In this document: in pieces, positions 14,886 through 23,577 of the stretch
How positions within the stretch are numbered: the first letter of the stretch is position 1
How the letters are laid out: every line of letters starts with the position of its first letter
From: Thermodesulfobacteriota bacterium
GTDB taxonomy: Bacteria; Desulfobacterota; DSM-4660; Desulfatiglandales; Desulfatiglandaceae
Reading direction: 5' to 3'
Assembly (NCBI GenBank): GCA_028278625.1
Contig: JANQDY010000270.1
Span: 1 to 47,954 of the forward strand
Length of the DNA stretch: 47,954 nucleotides
The notes under the pieces: generated by a model
The model's input: the letters and a program-made list of their open reading frames with translations, nothing else
The model's database searches: none
What the model was told of the DNA's origin: nothing
Position numbers and translations under genes: made by a program

Positions 14886-15497
14886 ATGCAGTTGGGCATT
14901 GATTTTGACAACACCATCATCTGTTATGACGGCGTTTTTCATTGCATCGCCCTTGAAAATGGATTGATCCCTGGGGATTTTCCAGAAAACAAGGAGAAAA
15001 TTCGGAATTTCTTAAGAGATCAGGGAAAAGAGGAGGTCTGGACCCGGATGCAGGGAGTGGTATACGGCACCCGGGTCTTTGAAGCAGAACCGTTCCCAGG
15101 CGTCATGGAATTTTTCGACTTCTTAAAAACAAATGCCCTTCCCGTCGCCATTGTGAGCCACAAGACACGGTTTCCCTATTCGGGAGAGCCCTACGACCTT
15201 CACAAACCGGCCCATGAATGGATGGACAATTCCGGAATTCTGGCCTCCCCGGGTAAAGGCGGCGAAGATATCCAGGTCTTTTTTGAACCCAGCCGGAAAA
15301 TGAAGATGGAAAGGATCAAAGATCTTGGGTGCACCCATTTCATCGACGATTTGCCGGAATTTCTACTGGACGAAGCATTTCCGGACCATGTGACCCGGCT
15401 CCTTTTTGACCCATGGGACAGGCACTCCCACATAAAGGGCTGTGTTCGGTTCGGGGCCTGGCAGGATGTCTACCCGTTCATTCTGGAATCCCTTTAG
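14886..15497 (+). CDS. HAD-superfamily phosphatase-like protein
   Basis: This encodes 203 residues from the ATG at 14886, two bases after the transketolase stop codon; a start at 14856 would lie inside that gene. HAD motifs are visible: D-F-D-N-T (Asp6, Asp8) as motif I, VSHKTRF as motif II and HFIDDLPEFL as motif III/IV. Such proteins dephosphorylate sugar phosphates. In a heptose pathway the 7-phosphate of heptose 1,7-bisphosphate must be removed (the GmhB step); this gene is the only phosphatase candidate in the locus, so that role is proposed, not shown. It does not look like GmhB itself. Confidence 0.7.
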   Translation: MQLGIDFDNTIICYDGVFHCIALENGLIPGDFPENKEKIRNFLRDQGKEEVWTRMQGVVYGTRVFEAEPFPGVMEFFDFLKTNALPVAIVSHKTRFPYSGEPYDLHKPAHEWMDNSGILASPGKGGEDIQVFFEPSRKMKMERIKDLGCTHFIDDLPEFLLDEAFPDHVTRLLFDPWDRHSHIKGCVRFGAWQDVYPFILESL

Positions 15498-15533
15498 GGC
15501 CGTCCTTTGAGCCACCCGTAAGAGACCAAAGGG

Positions 15534-16559
15534 ATGTTTCACCTGGCCCAAGAACTGCTGACAAAGGCGGGAATAGAAGGAAACGCGACCATTCATCCCA
15601 TTTCAGGGGGGCACAACAACCGGGTCTTCAGAGTGACGGTGGATGCCGCCGACTATCTTCTGAAATCATACTACCATGGTGCCAAGGACCCTCGGGATCG
15701 TTTGGGTCATGAATTCGCCTTCCTCTCTTTTGCCAACCAGTATGGCATCGACGCCGTTCCAAAGCCGATTGTTCAGGACAGAGAAAACCGGCTGGGGCTC
15801 TACGAATTCATTTACGGCGAGAGGATTACTCCTGAATCGGTGGGGTGGCCCCATGTGGCCCAGGCCATGGCTCTTGTTCAAGCCTTGAACGGGCTTTTGG
15901 AAAAACCGGGTGCGGACGCCCTTCCCGCAGCATCCGAGGCATGTTTCAGTCTGGAAGACCATATTTCACAAATCAGTCATCGCATGGCACGATTGGCGAC
16001 CGTTGAACCAGGGCCCAGCCAAGTGAACCATGCGGCCCATGATTTCATCAACCATCAATTGCTGCCCGTGTGGGAATCGCTCAGGGAACGGACCGAAAGA
16101 AGGATAAAAGCATCGCAAATCGACGGAAATGAACCCATTCCCAGTATTCATCGCATTCTGTCACCATCGGATTTTGGTTTTCACAATGCCATTTTGGAGC
16201 GTGACGGGCGGGTACGGTTCATTGACTTTGAATACGCGGGCTGGGATGATCCCGCCAAAATGGTCTGCGATTTCTTTTGCCAGCCGGCCGTTCCCGCACC
16301 CATGGTTTACCTTCACGCCTTTTCCCGGGGCATCTGTCCTCATCAAACGATGGGCCAATCCCTGATGGCGCGGATTCGTCTGTTGCTCCCGCTCCATCGG
16401 TTGAAATGGTGCGGCATTATCCTGAATGAATTCATGCCCGAAGCCATAAATCGCAGAAGGTTTGCCCATGATGCCGGAAATGAGACCCATTGCAAAACAA
16501 AACAGCTTGAAAAAGCCCGTCGGCTTTTAGATGGCATCACAATGACGTCAAAACCCTAG
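15534..16559 (+). CDS. Aminoglycoside phosphotransferase-family kinase-like protein
   Basis: This 341-residue protein has the APH/choline-kinase fold: an N-terminal ATP loop region (HPISGGHNNRVFRVTVDAAD, DYLLKSY), a catalytic loop LSPSDFGFHN near residue 210 keeping the Asp and Asn of H-G-D-x4-N but with Pro at the His position, and FIDFEYAGWDDPAKMVCDF as the metal-binding motif. It could phosphorylate a free sugar or another small molecule for the glycan. Substrate unknown. It lies between the HAD protein and a methyltransferase on the same strand with short gaps. Confidence 0.75.
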   Translation: MFHLAQELLTKAGIEGNATIHPISGGHNNRVFRVTVDAADYLLKSYYHGAKDPRDRLGHEFAFLSFANQYGIDAVPKPIVQDRENRLGLYEFIYGERITPESVGWPHVAQAMALVQALNGLLEKPGADALPAASEACFSLEDHISQISHRMARLATVEPGPSQVNHAAHDFINHQLLPVWESLRERTERRIKASQIDGNEPIPSIHRILSPSDFGFHNAILERDGRVRFIDFEYAGWDDPAKMVCDFFCQPAVPAPMVYLHAFSRGICPHQTMGQSLMARIRLLLPLHRLKWCGIILNEFMPEAINRRRFAHDAGNETHCKTKQLEKARRLLDGITMTSKP

Positions 16560-16577
16560 AATTTACAGGAGCCCTGT

Positions 16578-17243
16578 ATGGCTTACAGAGACCTTTTATC
16601 GGAGATTCATAGCGCCACGAAACGGGACTATTTGGGCAGGGTCAATGAAGTCCCAAAGGCCCGGGCCGCCCGCATCGCCAAAGAATACGGCTATGAGTAT
16701 TGGGATGGTGATCGAAAATTCGGTTACGGCGGATACCGGTACATTGAAGGGTATTGGGACCGGGTGGCGCGGCCTCTGATTGATCAATACGGTCTGACAC
16801 CTGGCGACACCGTGCTGGATGTGGGCTGCGGCAAGGGATTCCTGTTATATGACATGATGAAACGGTTGCCCGGCCTGAAAATAAAAGGGATCGATATCTC
16901 CCAATACGCCATCGACCATTCAAAGGAAGAGATAAGGCCCTTTCTGGAGGTGGGCAATGCCGTTGATCTCCCCTATGAGGACAACAGTTTTGATCTGGTC
17001 ATCTCCATCAACACCCTGCACAATCTCTATCTGTTTGATCTTGAAAAGGCCCTTCAGGAAATCGTGCGGGTATCGAAGCGGCATTCCTATATCGTCGTGG
17101 AAGCGTACCGGAATCTGGAAGAAAAAACCAACCTCATGTACTGGGTCTTGACGGGGGAGTGTTTCTTTTCAACCGAAGAATGGGAATGGTTATATGAGCG
17201 TTTCGGGTATCAGGGGGATTACTCCTTCATCTTTTTCGAGTGA
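16578..17243 (+). CDS. Class I SAM-dependent methyltransferase
   Basis: This 221-residue protein has the SAM-binding motif VLDVGCGKGFLLYDM near residue 78, the acidic loop GIDISQYAI near 110, and the post-motifs LPYEDNSFDLVISINTLHN near 135. AGGAG precedes the start. It probably methylates a sugar or lipid-linked glycan intermediate; the acceptor is unknown. The following gene starts five bases after its stop codon. Confidence 0.8.
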   Translation: MAYRDLLSEIHSATKRDYLGRVNEVPKARAARIAKEYGYEYWDGDRKFGYGGYRYIEGYWDRVARPLIDQYGLTPGDTVLDVGCGKGFLLYDMMKRLPGLKIKGIDISQYAIDHSKEEIRPFLEVGNAVDLPYEDNSFDLVISINTLHNLYLFDLEKALQEIVRVSKRHSYIVVEAYRNLEEKTNLMYWVLTGECFFSTEEWEWLYERFGYQGDYSFIFFE

Positions 17244-17247
17244 TAAG

Positions 17248-18132
17248 ATGCGGCTCATTATTATCGGCGCTTCCGGCCTCATCGGCTCAGCGCTTCATGC
17301 ACTGGCCCAAAAAAAGGGCCGACAGGTCCTTGGCACCTGCTTCAGCGCAAAACGTGAAGACCTTGTTCCCTTTGACATGCGCCGTGCGCAGCTCCCCTCG
17401 GTTGTTCCAGATCTGGGCGAATCCGACGTGGTCTATCTCCTGGCCGCATACAGCAACCCTTCCTGGATATATGAAAACCTGGCACTTTCAAAGGAACTGA
17501 ACCAGGATGCCACGATTCGGCTGATTGACAATGCAATGGATGCGGGCGCAAGGCTTATATTCATGTCCTCCGTAGAGGTATTTGACGGAGAAAAAGGGAT
17601 GTATGCGGAAACCGCCCTGCCCCGACCGCTCAATCTCTACGGCCGGATGAAACATGCGGTGGAAGAACACCTGGCCAACTTTAAGGGACGAACCGCTATC
17701 GTCAGGACCGGGTGGAATGTGGGATGGGACGTTCGTCATCGTTGCGTGGTGGGGCTCACCTACCGGACCTTGCTGAAACCGGGGGCCAAAATGGCCAAAG
17801 ACAACACCTTTTCCATTATCGACGTCATGGATACGGCGGAGGGTTTGATCCGGATCGGCGAAGACCCTTCCATCAACATCTGCCATCTTGCCGGTTCGCC
17901 GCATGTCGTGAGGACCGAGCTGGCGACCATGGTGAAATCCGTAAGCAAAAACGGCGACCAAATGCATTTTGAACCGACGCTCTTTTCCGAGATTCCCTAT
18001 ACCGAGCCCAGGGGAAGGTCCAATCATCTGGATAATTCCTTTGCCGTACACAAGCTCTCCATGAATTTCAAAACGCCCCAGGACATCATTCAGAGAAAAG
18101 TGGCTTTGCTGGATGCCCAAGGGATTATCTGA
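17248..18132 (+). CDS. RmlD-like NAD(P)-dependent sugar reductase
   Basis: This encodes 294 residues from the ATG at 17248 (MRLIIIGASGLIGS, a typical start; an earlier start at 17194 would overlap the methyltransferase). The motif GASGLIGS, the Ser/Thr region SSVEVFDGEKG, and Y-G-R-M-K as YxxxK fit dTDP-4-dehydrorhamnose reductase and its relatives, which reduce 4-keto sugars. The region NICHLAGSPHVVRTELA corresponds to the substrate domain. It overlaps the WbuC-like gene by one base (TGATG). Confidence 0.8.
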   Translation: MRLIIIGASGLIGSALHALAQKKGRQVLGTCFSAKREDLVPFDMRRAQLPSVVPDLGESDVVYLLAAYSNPSWIYENLALSKELNQDATIRLIDNAMDAGARLIFMSSVEVFDGEKGMYAETALPRPLNLYGRMKHAVEEHLANFKGRTAIVRTGWNVGWDVRHRCVVGLTYRTLLKPGAKMAKDNTFSIIDVMDTAEGLIRIGEDPSINICHLAGSPHVVRTELATMVKSVSKNGDQMHFEPTLFSEIPYTEPRGRSNHLDNSFAVHKLSMNFKTPQDIIQRKVALLDAQGII

Positions 18133-18653
18133 TGCCCAACTGTATCTACAATCAAGAAGAGATTCTGGCGGTGACCCCGGAAACCGTTTTGCACCTCAAA
18201 GAACAGGCGCTCCGTTCCCCTTTAAAACGCTTCCGGTTGTGCATGCACCATACAAACCAGGATCAAACCCATGAAATGCTCATCGTATTTCATCACGATT
18301 CCTTTATGCCGCCCCACCGCCATCCCAGGGGAAAGAGCGAGAGCTATCACATTGTGGAAGGGGAAATGGCCGTCTATTTTTTCGATGATTCAGGGAATGT
18401 GATAAAGGTCATTGAGATGGCGGGCGGCGCAAGGGGAAAACCGTTTCTCTACAGGCTTTCAGGCAGCATCTGGCATATGCCGGTGCCAAAGTCCCAATGG
18501 ATCGTCTACCACGAAACCTATTCAGGGCCCTTTGAAAAAAAGAATGACGTTCTGTTTCCGGAATGGGGGCCCGATGAAAACAACCCTCTGGAAACAGACC
18601 GCTTTCTAAAAGACTGCATCAATGAAGGTCTCATGCTAACCCGCGGCACATGA
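18132..18653 (+). CDS. wbuC: WbuC-family cupin
   Basis: This 173-residue protein has a cupin barrel with metal-ligand motif PPHRHPRGKSESYHIVEGEM at about residues 57-76 and a second part (GSIWHMPVPKSQWIVYHETY SGPF-like strand) near 115. WbuC genes occur in O-antigen clusters next to sugar reductases; the reaction is not established. It is translationally coupled on both sides (TGATG before, ATGA after). Confidence 0.8.
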   Translation: MPNCIYNQEEILAVTPETVLHLKEQALRSPLKRFRLCMHHTNQDQTHEMLIVFHHDSFMPPHRHPRGKSESYHIVEGEMAVYFFDDSGNVIKVIEMAGGARGKPFLYRLSGSIWHMPVPKSQWIVYHETYSGPFEKKNDVLFPEWGPDENNPLETDRFLKDCINEGLMLTRGT

Positions 18654-19864
18654 CGGACCTAACAAAATACCGGCATATTCCCTTCACGGACCGCAACCAC
18701 TGCCTTGTTTGCGGCAATAACAGCTGGGATGTATCCATAGAGATGCCCCGGTTTCCCATGACGGAAATCTACACGGAACAAAAATGCCAGGAGGGTCTGG
18801 GATATGTTGACCAGGCCTTTGATTTTTGTACCCGTTGCGGACACGGACAACTGCGAAATGTTATCGACCCGGAATTTCAATACGGGGATGCATCCAGCTA
18901 CTTTTTCAGGGCTTCGGACAGCATTTCCGGACGGGCATCCGCTCATTTTCTGCTCCGTTTCATTGAAAGGATTTCAAAGGGCAAAAACATCAAAACCGCC
19001 GTGGAAATCGGGTGCAATGATCTCTATCTGTTGAAATCCCTGGGCCCGGGTGTTGACAGACGGATCGGCATCGATCCCATTTTGAAAGGGAAAGAGGCGG
19101 TAGCCGCAAAAGATGACATCATCGCCATGGGAGATTTTTTGGAAAACGTGACCCTTGATCCGGATGTGGATCTGGTCATCTGCAAAGACACCCTGGAACA
19201 TGTGAAAAATCCCAGGGAGTTCATTCAGCGCATTGTCAAACGGGTTTCCGAACAGACAGTGATGGTCTTTCAATTTCCCCTGTTGGAGCCACTGCTGAAC
19301 GATTGCCGGTTCGACCATGTGTTTCACCAGCATGTCAACTATTTCTCCATGAAATCCCTCTTGTACCTTTTGGAAAACCTGGGATGCACACTGCTGACGT
19401 GGGACATTAACCATGATCACTGGGGTTCCATTGCCATCGCCGTTCAAAAGAACGGCGGCCGCAAAACTGAAGCGCAGCCGGTCTGGCAAATCTCCCCTAG
19501 GGATGTCACAGGCCGCCATGCATCTTTTCGAAGGGACATGGAATTGACCGGAGAGAGATTATCCTATTTCTCAAAAGAGAAGATCTACGGCTACGGCGCT
19601 GCATTGATGTTTCCGGTACTCTGTTACCATCTTGGCACCGATTTGACGGAACTTGATTGCATCATTGATGACGATGCCAAAAAGGACGGCCTTTACTACA
19701 TCAATTCACCCATTCCCATACGGCATCGGCGCCACATCACTGATATGGAAGACGCCGTTGTTCTGCTGACGGCCCCTTTCTCCAAAGTGACCACAAGGCA
19801 GCTGTTGGCAAATCTCATCCAAATGAAACCCAGGCACATGATATGTCCGCTAAAATCCATCTGA
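18650..19864 (+). CDS. Three-domain sugar C-methyltransferase-like protein
   Basis: This 404-residue protein has the layout of the TylC3/NovU-type sugar C-methyltransferases: an N-terminal zinc-binding segment (Cys18, Cys21, Cys60, Cys63 in CLVCGN and CTRCGHGQL), a SAM-binding core with AVEIGCNDLYLLKSL near residue 122 and CKDTLEHVKNP near 180, and a C-terminal Rossmann-like domain with KIYGYGAALMFPVL near 304. Such enzymes add a methyl group to a ring carbon of a keto-sugar nucleotide, though many homologs have unknown acceptors. Following an RmlD-like reductase, it hints at a C-branched deoxy sugar. Confidence 0.8.
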   Translation: MTDLTKYRHIPFTDRNHCLVCGNNSWDVSIEMPRFPMTEIYTEQKCQEGLGYVDQAFDFCTRCGHGQLRNVIDPEFQYGDASSYFFRASDSISGRASAHFLLRFIERISKGKNIKTAVEIGCNDLYLLKSLGPGVDRRIGIDPILKGKEAVAAKDDIIAMGDFLENVTLDPDVDLVICKDTLEHVKNPREFIQRIVKRVSEQTVMVFQFPLLEPLLNDCRFDHVFHQHVNYFSMKSLLYLLENLGCTLLTWDINHDHWGSIAIAVQKNGGRKTEAQPVWQISPRDVTGRHASFRRDMELTGERLSYFSKEKIYGYGAALMFPVLCYHLGTDLTELDCIIDDDAKKDGLYYINSPIPIRHRRHITDMEDAVVLLTAPFSKVTTRQLLANLIQMKPRHMICPLKSI

Positions 19865-19881
19865 ATAGGAGGTGATGGGAA

Positions 19882-20673
19882 ATGGAAACCGGCTTAAAGG
19901 GAAAAAGGGCGCTTGTCACGGGCGGTGCCACCGGCATCGGCCAGGCCATTGCGGCCGATCTGGCCAAAGAAGGGACATCAGTGGCCCTGACCACCCGAAA
20001 TGAAGAAAGCCTCAAAAAAACCATTGAAATGATCGGAGGGGAGAGCCAAGGGCATTTGGGGATTTTGTGCGACGTATCCTCTGAAGGGGGTCCCCAATCC
20101 CTTTTCAAAAAGATCAAAAGCGAATTCGGTGCACCGGATATCGTCGTGAACAACGTGGGTGATACCCTTGGCATCACGGATCCCTACTGCTCCATGGACG
20201 ACTGGCGCGGGGTAATGCGCCTTAATTTCGAGGTGGCCGTGGAGATCAACAATCTTTTTCTGCCCCACATGAAAAAGCAGGATTGGGGAAGAATCGTCAA
20301 TATCACCTCTGGCGCGGGGTTGGAGAACAGCGGCCCCGTGACCTTCAGCGCCGCAAAAGCCGCATTGACCGCCTACACACGGAGCATGGGCCGCATTCTG
20401 GCAATTGAAACCTCAAATGTGGTCATGTCCGCGGTCTCCCCCGGGGTGGTCATCACCGAAAAGGGACACTGGGCCAAGGTGCTAGAAGAACGCCCTCAAC
20501 ATGCGGAACGATATCTAAAGGAACGTTGCCCTTTAGGAAGATTTGGCGAGCCTGCCGAGATCAGCCCCATGGTGGTCTATCTCTGTTCGGAGAAGGCGTC
20601 CTTTTGCCAGGGGGCCATCGTTCCCGTGGACGCCGGACAATCCAGGCATTATATGTATTTCAATTATCTGTGA
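19882..20673 (+). CDS. SDR-family oxidoreductase with Phe at the catalytic Tyr position
   Basis: This 263-residue classical SDR has TGGATGIG (13-20) for NAD(P), Asn in VVNNVGD, the structural Asn115, catalytic Ser143 in NITSGAG, and Lys159. The residue four before the Lys, normally the catalytic Tyr of YxxxK, is Phe155 (codon TTC at 20344). Without the Tyr hydroxyl normal hydride chemistry should be poor, so it may be a dehydratase-like, binding or altered enzyme, or a Tyr elsewhere may substitute. AGGAGGTGATGGGAA precedes its start. It is followed 14 bases later by a ThDP enzyme. Confidence 0.8.
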   Translation: METGLKGKRALVTGGATGIGQAIAADLAKEGTSVALTTRNEESLKKTIEMIGGESQGHLGILCDVSSEGGPQSLFKKIKSEFGAPDIVVNNVGDTLGITDPYCSMDDWRGVMRLNFEVAVEINNLFLPHMKKQDWGRIVNITSGAGLENSGPVTFSAAKAALTAYTRSMGRILAIETSNVVMSAVSPGVVITEKGHWAKVLEERPQHAERYLKERCPLGRFGEPAEISPMVVYLCSEKASFCQGAIVPVDAGQSRHYMYFNYL

Positions 20674-20687
20674 CGGGGATTTCGGTT

Positions 20688-22511
20688 ATGAAATTAACGG
20701 ATTACGTCATCGATTTTCTGGCACGCCAGGGGATCGACCATGTGTTTGGGCTCACCGGAGGAGGAGTGGTCCATCTATTTGACTCGGCCGACAAACACCC
20801 CGGTTTAAAGCCGGTTTTCTGCCATCACGAACAGGCCGCTGCCCTGGCAGGTGTTGCTTACGCCAGGATCCGAAACACCCCGGGTGCGGTCATCGTGACA
20901 ACGGGTCCCGCCGGCACCAATGCATTGACGGCCGTTTTATCGGCCTGGCAGGATTCCATCCCCTGTCTGTTCATTTCAGGACAGGCCAGGCGCGAACACG
21001 CAAGCCACGGCAAACGACTCAGACAACTTGGCATTCAGGAACATGACATCGTGACCCTGGTTCGGCCCATCACCAAATATGCGGTCATGGTGGAAGAAGC
21101 CGGCAGCATTCTCTATCATCTTGAAAAAGCGCTTCATTTGGCAAAAGAGGGAAGGGGCGGACCCGTATGGCTGGACATCCCCCTTGATATGCAATGGGCG
21201 GAGATAGACCCGGAAAGCCTCTCCGGTTTCAGTGCCGGGGACACAACAGGACCCGACGGAAGGGTCACCGACCATGAAAAAAGCTGGGAGGATGAATTGA
21301 TCCCATTGCTGGAAGCATCCGAGCGTCCCCTGGTTCTTGCCGGGTACGGCATCCGGCTGGCCCACGGGGAAGAGGAGTTTTCACAATTCATTAAAACCTA
21401 CCGGATGCCTTTTATTTCCACATGGACCGCAAGCGATCTCATTGAAACTCAGAATTCCTTATATACGGGCCGACTTGGAACTTTCGGACAGAGAGGCGGA
21501 AATCTCGCGGTGCAAAACTGCGACCTCCTAATCGCCATCGGATCACATCTGAGCATACCGCTCACCGGCACCATGTTTAAAGCCTTTGCCAGGGATGCGA
21601 AAATCGTCATGGTGGACATCGACCGGCGGGAACTGGAATTTGAAACCGTTCCCGTGGATCTCCCCGTCCATTGTGATGCCGCACGCTTTCTCTCCTATCT
21701 CCTCCATGAAAAGGGGCGCATTTCCATGAAAGACATCTCAGGATGGCAAGAAACCTGTCGACAGTATAAAAGACTAAACGATGTTCCCGGGGAATGGAAA
21801 CGCCAACAGGCATATGTAAATCCTTATGTTTTCATGGAGGCCCTTTCAGGACAACTGCACCCGGATGATTTCATTGCCGTGGACGGCGGGGGCACCAACA
21901 TGTTCATGTCTTTTCAGGGACTCCAGGTGAAAGAGGGTCAGCGCCTCACCCTTTCCGCTTCCATCGGCTCCATGGGTACGGGGCTTCCTGAAAGCATCGG
22001 CGTCTGTTTCGCCCATGATATGAAAAGAACCATCTGTCTGAGCGGAGACGGCAGCATGCAGTTGAATATTCAGGAACTCCAAACCATGGTTCATCATGGG
22101 CTCCCCATCAAGATCTTCCTATTGAACAATCAGGGCTATCTTGCCATACGCCACACCCAAGGGGAATTTCTCAAGGGTCATTACATCGGTTCCAGTGCAA
22201 AAGGCGGATTGAGCCTGCCGGATTTTGGTAAGATTGCCGCGGCATACGGGCTAAAGACGGGCGTCATCCAACACCACTCCCAGATTGAAGAAAGAATCGA
22301 ATGGGCCCTGGCGGAAAAGGGCCCCGTCTTAGTTCAGGTCATGATCTCACCGGATCAGGAACTCATTCCGCGACAGGGATTTGTGGAAAATAAAGACGGC
22401 ACCTTTTCGCCCCGCCCTCTGGAAGACATGGCGCCCTATCTGGATCGCGACGAATTTCTGTCAAAAATGATGGTCAAACCGTTGCCGGTGTCCCTCAAAA
22501 ATGATGCATAA
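20688..22511 (+). CDS. Thiamine diphosphate-dependent enzyme, acetolactate synthase-like
   Basis: This encodes 607 residues from the ATG at 20688, with GGGGAT upstream; an open frame extends back to 20526 inside the SDR gene but is not needed. The three domains of the family are visible: an N-terminal pyrimidine-binding domain with catalytic Glu48 (FCHHEQAAALAGVAYAR), a middle domain (about 195-350), and the pyrophosphate domain with G-D-G at 453-455 and NN at about 480. Relatives make acetolactate, but in sugar clusters members such as YerE attach an acetyl unit from pyruvate to a keto-sugar. Its neighbours (SDR, dehydrogenase) favour a sugar role; the reaction is inferred. Confidence 0.85.
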   Translation: MKLTDYVIDFLARQGIDHVFGLTGGGVVHLFDSADKHPGLKPVFCHHEQAAALAGVAYARIRNTPGAVIVTTGPAGTNALTAVLSAWQDSIPCLFISGQARREHASHGKRLRQLGIQEHDIVTLVRPITKYAVMVEEAGSILYHLEKALHLAKEGRGGPVWLDIPLDMQWAEIDPESLSGFSAGDTTGPDGRVTDHEKSWEDELIPLLEASERPLVLAGYGIRLAHGEEEFSQFIKTYRMPFISTWTASDLIETQNSLYTGRLGTFGQRGGNLAVQNCDLLIAIGSHLSIPLTGTMFKAFARDAKIVMVDIDRRELEFETVPVDLPVHCDAARFLSYLLHEKGRISMKDISGWQETCRQYKRLNDVPGEWKRQQAYVNPYVFMEALSGQLHPDDFIAVDGGGTNMFMSFQGLQVKEGQRLTLSASIGSMGTGLPESIGVCFAHDMKRTICLSGDGSMQLNIQELQTMVHHGLPIKIFLLNNQGYLAIRHTQGEFLKGHYIGSSAKGGLSLPDFGKIAAAYGLKTGVIQHHSQIEERIEWALAEKGPVLVQVMISPDQELIPRQGFVENKDGTFSPRPLEDMAPYLDRDEFLSKMMVKPLPVSLKNDA

Positions 22512-23577
22512 CGCGGGGTGTGAAAAAGTGATTGGCAAAAACAAAATGAAAGCGGCGATTTTGGCGCAACTCGATCAACCCCTCATTGTGGATGAGGTCA
22601 TCCTGCCGCCAAGTTTAGGGGTTGGACAGGTATTGGTGGATGTCCGTTACAGCGGCATCTGCGGGTCCCAGCTGGGAGAGATAAGAGGTGTCAAAAGGCC
22701 GGACAAATATCTGCCCCATCTCTTGGGACACGAGGGGGCCGGAGTGGTTCTCGAGGTGGGAACGGGTGTAAAAACCGCAAAACCCGGTGATCATGTGGTG
22801 ATGCACTGGATGAAAGGCCCGGGCATTGAGGCTGAGACACCCCATTACCAATGGAAAAGCAATCCCTTGAACGCTGGATTTGTAACGACCTTCAATGAAT
22901 ACGCCGTGGTTTCGGAGAACCGTCTCACCGTGATCCCGGAAGATGCTGATTTGCGGATCGCCACCCTTTTGGGGTGTGCCGTCACCACCGGTCTGGGTGT
23001 TGTGACCAATAATGCCCGTCTCAAGATGGGTGAATCCATCCTGGTATACGGGTCCGGCGGCGTGGGTCTGAATGTTGTTCAGGGTGCGGCAATGACTTCC
23101 GCGTATCCCATCATCGCCGTGGATATTGACGATGAAAAATTGGCCCTGGCCAAAGCATTCGGCGCCACCCATACCATCAATTCAAGCCGCCAGACCATAA
23201 ACGATGAAATCGAAAGAATCGCAGGCACCCGGGGACTGGATGTCACCGTTGAAACCACCGGCCGTGCGGACCTCATCGCTCATGCCTATAATCTGACCCA
23301 TGAAAAGGGAAGAACGATTCTCGTAGGCGTACCCCCAAAAGGGATGAACGCATCCTTTTATACCCTGCCCCTTCATTTCGGGAAAATCATTACGGGATCC
23401 CATGGGGGCGAAACCAGACCTGATCTGGACATTCCCCGGTACCTCAGGCTTTATGAAGCCGGTATGCTGAAACTGGATGAGCAAATAACCGACGTATTTG
23501 CCTTGGATGAGATCAACCAAGCCATTGACAGGATGAGAAAGGGGAAAATCGCCGGCCGTTGTTTGATCGAATTGTAG
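22501..23577 (+). CDS. Zinc-type alcohol dehydrogenase (MDR) lacking the structural-zinc cysteines
   Basis: This 358-residue protein overlaps the ThDP gene by 11 bases; an internal ATG at 22546 (MKAAIL, the usual family start) would give 343 residues. The catalytic zinc ligands Cys54 (SGICGSQLGE) and His77-Glu78 (GHEGAG) and the NAD loop YGSGGVG are present. The region about 100-125, where related enzymes hold four Cys for a structural zinc, has none (it reads MKGPGIEAETPHYQWK). It probably oxidises or reduces a polyol or sugar alcohol; a role on the product of the preceding ThDP enzyme is possible. Confidence 0.85.
   Translation: MMHNAGCEKVIGKNKMKAAILAQLDQPLIVDEVILPPSLGVGQVLVDVRYSGICGSQLGEIRGVKRPDKYLPHLLGHEGAGVVLEVGTGVKTAKPGDHVVMHWMKGPGIEAETPHYQWKSNPLNAGFVTTFNEYAVVSENRLTVIPEDADLRIATLLGCAVTTGLGVVTNNARLKMGESILVYGSGGVGLNVVQGAAMTSAYPIIAVDIDDEKLALAKAFGATHTINSSRQTINDEIERIAGTRGLDVTVETTGRADLIAHAYNLTHEKGRTILVGVPPKGMNASFYTLPLHFGKIITGSHGGETRPDLDIPRYLRLYEAGMLKLDEQITDVFALDEINQAIDRMRKGKIAGRCLIEL

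Noticed and set aside
20526..20687. Upstream extension of the ThDP enzyme gene
   Set aside because: It lies within the SDR gene in another frame; the family start matches the ATG at 20688.
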